This document shows positions 63,204 to 64,000 of a DNA stretch of 64,000 nucleotides, piece by piece (the stretch's first letter is position 1; each line of letters opens with the position of its first letter). The position numbers and the translations under genes were made by a program. The DNA is from Nannochloropsis salina CCMP1776. Taxonomy: Eukaryota > Sar > Eustigmatophyceae > Eustigmatales > Monodopsidaceae. Location: positions 381,446 to 445,445 of the forward strand of contig SDOX01000010.1 in NCBI GenBank assembly GCA_004565275.1. The letters are read 5' to 3'. Below the pieces are notes generated by a model. That model ran no database searches, was not told the origin of the DNA, and was given only the letters and a program-made list of their open reading frames with translations.

Positions 63204-64000
63204 ATCTCATTAATTTTTTCTTCATTCAGCAGAGGCAGCAAATACTTGCCAGCTCATCAGTTTGTCTTTTTGAGTCAACAAGATGCAATCTGATTTGTCA
63301 AACGCAGATGAGTCAGGCAATGTATGTTGCTGGTAGGGTCGAGATATATCAATACGAAGAGATCAGATGTCGCATGAGTGGTCTTGCCGTGCCGTGCCAG
63401 CTGGACACGGTTAGGAACGGATCAAGTTGATCTCTTTTAGATTCTTCTGATACCCTCTAGTAATAAAAGTAAGGGTTATCTGAGGAGGAATGGTTCACGA
63501 TGCAAATATTTGCAGCGTTTTACAGGTGACATTATCAAGGGTTTTTAGGTGAGGGATTGAGACAGAGCGGAGAGGCCCTTGACGTGCTATACACGATGTA
63601 CGATAAAATTGCTTCAGAAGATAGGATCCTGAACGATGTTTAGTAAGACACTATATGAATACAAATTTACACAGCTAAAACAGTACGAGGAAGGACCAGG
63701 CTCCGCAGGAGGATTTCGTTGTGAACAACCGGAGAAAAGATATATGATCCTTCAAGTATCTGGGAATAGTCGGCCACAGTGAGCAAAAGAGTCAAAGAAA
63801 GATCGTTACGTGGAATACAAATGCAATCCTAATAAATCCGTAGCATAGTGATGCGGATGGCATAGTGATGCAGGATGTGTTATTCGGTTGCAGGATAGAC
63901 TTAATTATGCGGACGCATGTTTACAATCTGGATGCAGTTTTCGACGAAGTTACTACACGTGAAACTATTTTTAAAACCTGCTTCTTTACGCCTCTCGCCT
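63204..64000. other. 3' flank of ABCA gene, AT-rich
   Basis: About 800 nt to the window edge with no supported gene on either strand. The only pattern seen is a short two-copy repeat near 63843. Confidence 0.5.
63843..63876 (+). repeat. two-copy tandem repeat, 17-nt unit
   Basis: GCATAGTGATGCGGATG is followed directly by a near copy, GCATAGTGATGCAGGATG. It is too short to infer function. Confidence 0.7.

Noticed and set aside
1-64000. Transposons, retroelement remnants, CRISPR arrays and rRNA or tRNA genes
   Set aside because: I looked for transposase, reverse transcriptase and integrase motifs, terminal repeats, regular spacers and tRNA arms and found none that could be supported.

Overview
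This window reads as nuclear DNA of a photosynthetic, unicellular stramenopile alga, most likely a eustigmatophyte of the Nannochloropsis type. That assignment is inference. The support is compact genes with few, mostly 50-200 nt GT-AG introns; plastid proteins with a signal peptide followed by an aromatic residue; a fused isopentenyl-diphosphate isomerase-squalene synthase as known from diatoms and relatives; and a multidomain type I polyketide synthase beside eukaryotic housekeeping genes. I saw no bacterial operons, CRISPR arrays, rRNA genes, tRNA genes, transposons or viral remnants.

Layout, left to right. A VTT-domain (TMEM64/TVP38-like) membrane protein runs off the left edge (minus), then comes plastid TerC (minus). 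A glutamate-rich low-complexity gene lies in a polypurine tract (plus). CNOT11 follows (plus), then the divergent pair mitochondrial ribosomal protein mL46 (minus) and phosphopantothenoylcysteine decarboxylase (plus). Next are a plastid NAD(P)-binding atypical SDR (minus) and a seven-exon membrane protein of unknown function (plus). A very long ankyrin/CCCH-finger protein (minus) and a small degenerate J-domain-like gene (minus) precede a ClpB with a secretory signal and a C-terminal EEL (plus). Then come a GH27 alpha-galactosidase (minus), RPN10 (plus), an unknown 470-residue protein (plus), a three-repeat MYB factor (minus) and a membrane-anchored prolyl oligopeptidase (minus). COQ7 (plus), RFC3 (minus), CDKA (minus), the IDI-SQS fusion (plus) and a VPS9-domain Rab5 exchange factor (plus) follow. 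A highly reducing type I polyketide synthase of about 8.8 kb (minus) and, divergently, a full-size ABCA transporter (plus) fill the right end.

Most genes are unrelated housekeeping functions in alternating head-to-head and tail-to-tail order, so no single pathway links them. The strongest candidate for a functional unit is the right-hand pair, a KS-AT-DH-ER-KR-ACP-TE polyketide synthase transcribed away from an ABCA lipid-type transporter. It would suit synthesis and export or deposition of a long-chain polyketide or fatty product, but this is a hypothesis. Several gene models here depend on splicing that a simple open-frame reading misses. The PKS thioesterase is completed by a short 3' exon, the ABCA and IDI-SQS proteins begin with exons of 10 and 15 codons, CNOT11 gains an N-terminal exon, and mL46, the SDR, MYB, CDKA, RPN10 and COQ7 are each interrupted.
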